Source of the DNA: Pseudonocardia sp.
Lineage (GTDB): Bacteria; Actinomycetota; Actinomycetes; Mycobacteriales; Pseudonocardiaceae
Assembly (NCBI GenBank): GCA_030453005.1
Contig: JAKDLE010000021.1
Coordinates: forward strand, 1-12,982
Length of the DNA: 12,982 bases
Reading direction: 5' to 3'
Both the position numbers and the translations under genes were made by a program. Below the pieces are notes generated by a model. That model did no database searches. It was not told where the DNA came from and saw only the letters and a program-made list of their open reading frames with translations. Positions 12,652 through 12,982 of the stretch are shown piece after piece. Position 1 is the stretch's first letter; each line of letters opens with the position of its first letter.

Positions 12652-12982
12652 ATGAGCACACATCAACGACGCCGCCACGCGAAACCGAATCCCGACGAAA
12701 CCGCCGCGAACGAGGCGAGGCCTCTCGAAGCAGACGAAGTGCCGGTCATTCTGCCGCTGTTGGTCGTCACCGTCACCGAGACCGGGGCGCTGGAGGTCTC
12801 GCTCGATGGCGCGGATTTCCCGCCCCCGGACGAGGAGCAGGCGTGGACGCGGAGATCGTTCGGCCGGCTGCTGGATGCGGCCACGCAGGAGCGGGAGATC
12901 TCGCTGCGTATCGAGGTCCACGAGACCGACGGCACGAGCTTCACCGACCTCATCCCTGCCAAGCCCCGCCGCACCCAGGCCC
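12652..12982 (+). CDS. Hypothetical protein, N-terminal part (runs off the right edge)
   Basis: The reading frame is open from the ATG at 12652 to the end of the window, about 110 residues with no stop. CGGAG at 12635-12639 is a possible ribosome binding site, 12 bases upstream. The N terminus is basic (QRRRHAKP), followed by an acidic stretch. A segment then resembles a small alpha/beta domain: VILPLLVVTVTETGALEVSLDG, then a helix with SFGRLLDAATQE and ISLRIEVHETDG. Strong G/C third positions support coding. I do not recognise the family. It is divergent from the SRAP gene, with 78 bp between them, and may begin the next operon of the element. Confidence 0.65.
   Translation, partial: MSTHQRRRHAKPNPDETAANEARPLEADEVPVILPLLVVTVTETGALEVSLDGADFPPPDEEQAWTRRSFGRLLDAATQEREISLRIEVHETDGTSFTDLIPAKPRRTQA

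Noticed and set aside
12574..12921. Longer N terminus for the SRAP protein (frame open to 12921)
   Set aside because: SRAP proteins need Cys at position 2; the longer form would hide it and would overlap the divergent gene antisense.
1..12982. CRISPR array, tRNA, rRNA or insertion sequence
   Set aside because: I saw no regularly spaced repeats, no tRNA-like cloverleaf sequence, no rRNA segments and no transposase or terminal inverted repeats with target duplications.

Overview
The window is a GC-rich piece of actinobacterial DNA. Third codon positions are almost always G or C, GTG starts are common, and GGAGG-type ribosome binding sites are clear. Gene content and order (DUF2637 membrane protein, ParB-like protein, multidomain cell-wall hydrolase, small two-helix membrane proteins, TrbL/VirB6-like protein, SCO6880-family protein, VirB4-like ATPase) point to the transfer module of an integrative conjugative element or conjugative plasmid. 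The host is probably a high-GC actinomycete, perhaps of the Micrococcales; that placement is inference. No relaxase, coupling protein, integrase or replication gene is visible in full, so the element extends past at least one edge.

Layout. Bases 1-137 hold the Pro/Arg-rich tail of a gene that overlaps the next by ATGA. Bases 134-3388 are a tightly packed head block: a DUF2637 membrane protein with a C-terminal helix-turn-helix, two conserved-looking proteins of unknown function, and a ParB-like DNA-binding protein whose coding sequence contains a perfect 31-bp palindrome. Bases 3425-11823 are the secretion block, all on the plus strand: a single-pass membrane protein with a VirB8/TcpC-like layout, a three-domain peptidoglycan hydrolase (transglycosylase, M23 peptidase, VanY/ARB-07466-like), two tandem paralogous small membrane proteins, a TrbL/VirB6-like polytopic protein with a long Gly/Ala/Pro-rich tail, an SCO6880-family protein, an unrecognised 288-residue protein and a VirB4-like ATPase. 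A minus-strand SRAP (YedK/HMCES-like) gene then converges on the ATPase gene, and a divergent plus-strand gene runs off the right edge.

How the genes would work together (inference). The hydrolase opens the cell wall. The VirB8-like, TrbL-like and small membrane proteins form the inner-membrane channel. The SCO6880-like protein and the VirB4-like ATPase look like the two halves of a VirB4 engine encoded separately. The ParB-like and DUF2637 proteins may connect DNA handling to the membrane. The SRAP protein may protect abasic sites in single-stranded DNA after transfer.

Most unusual are non-coding signals. A GTGCACCTG motif, identical over 14 bp in two copies and close in a third, sits in three of the few real gaps of the secretion block. 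One copy is part of a long hairpin before the 288-residue gene. A separate terminator-like hairpin divides the two small paralogues. Together these suggest that the long operon is divided into sub-units with a shared control signal.
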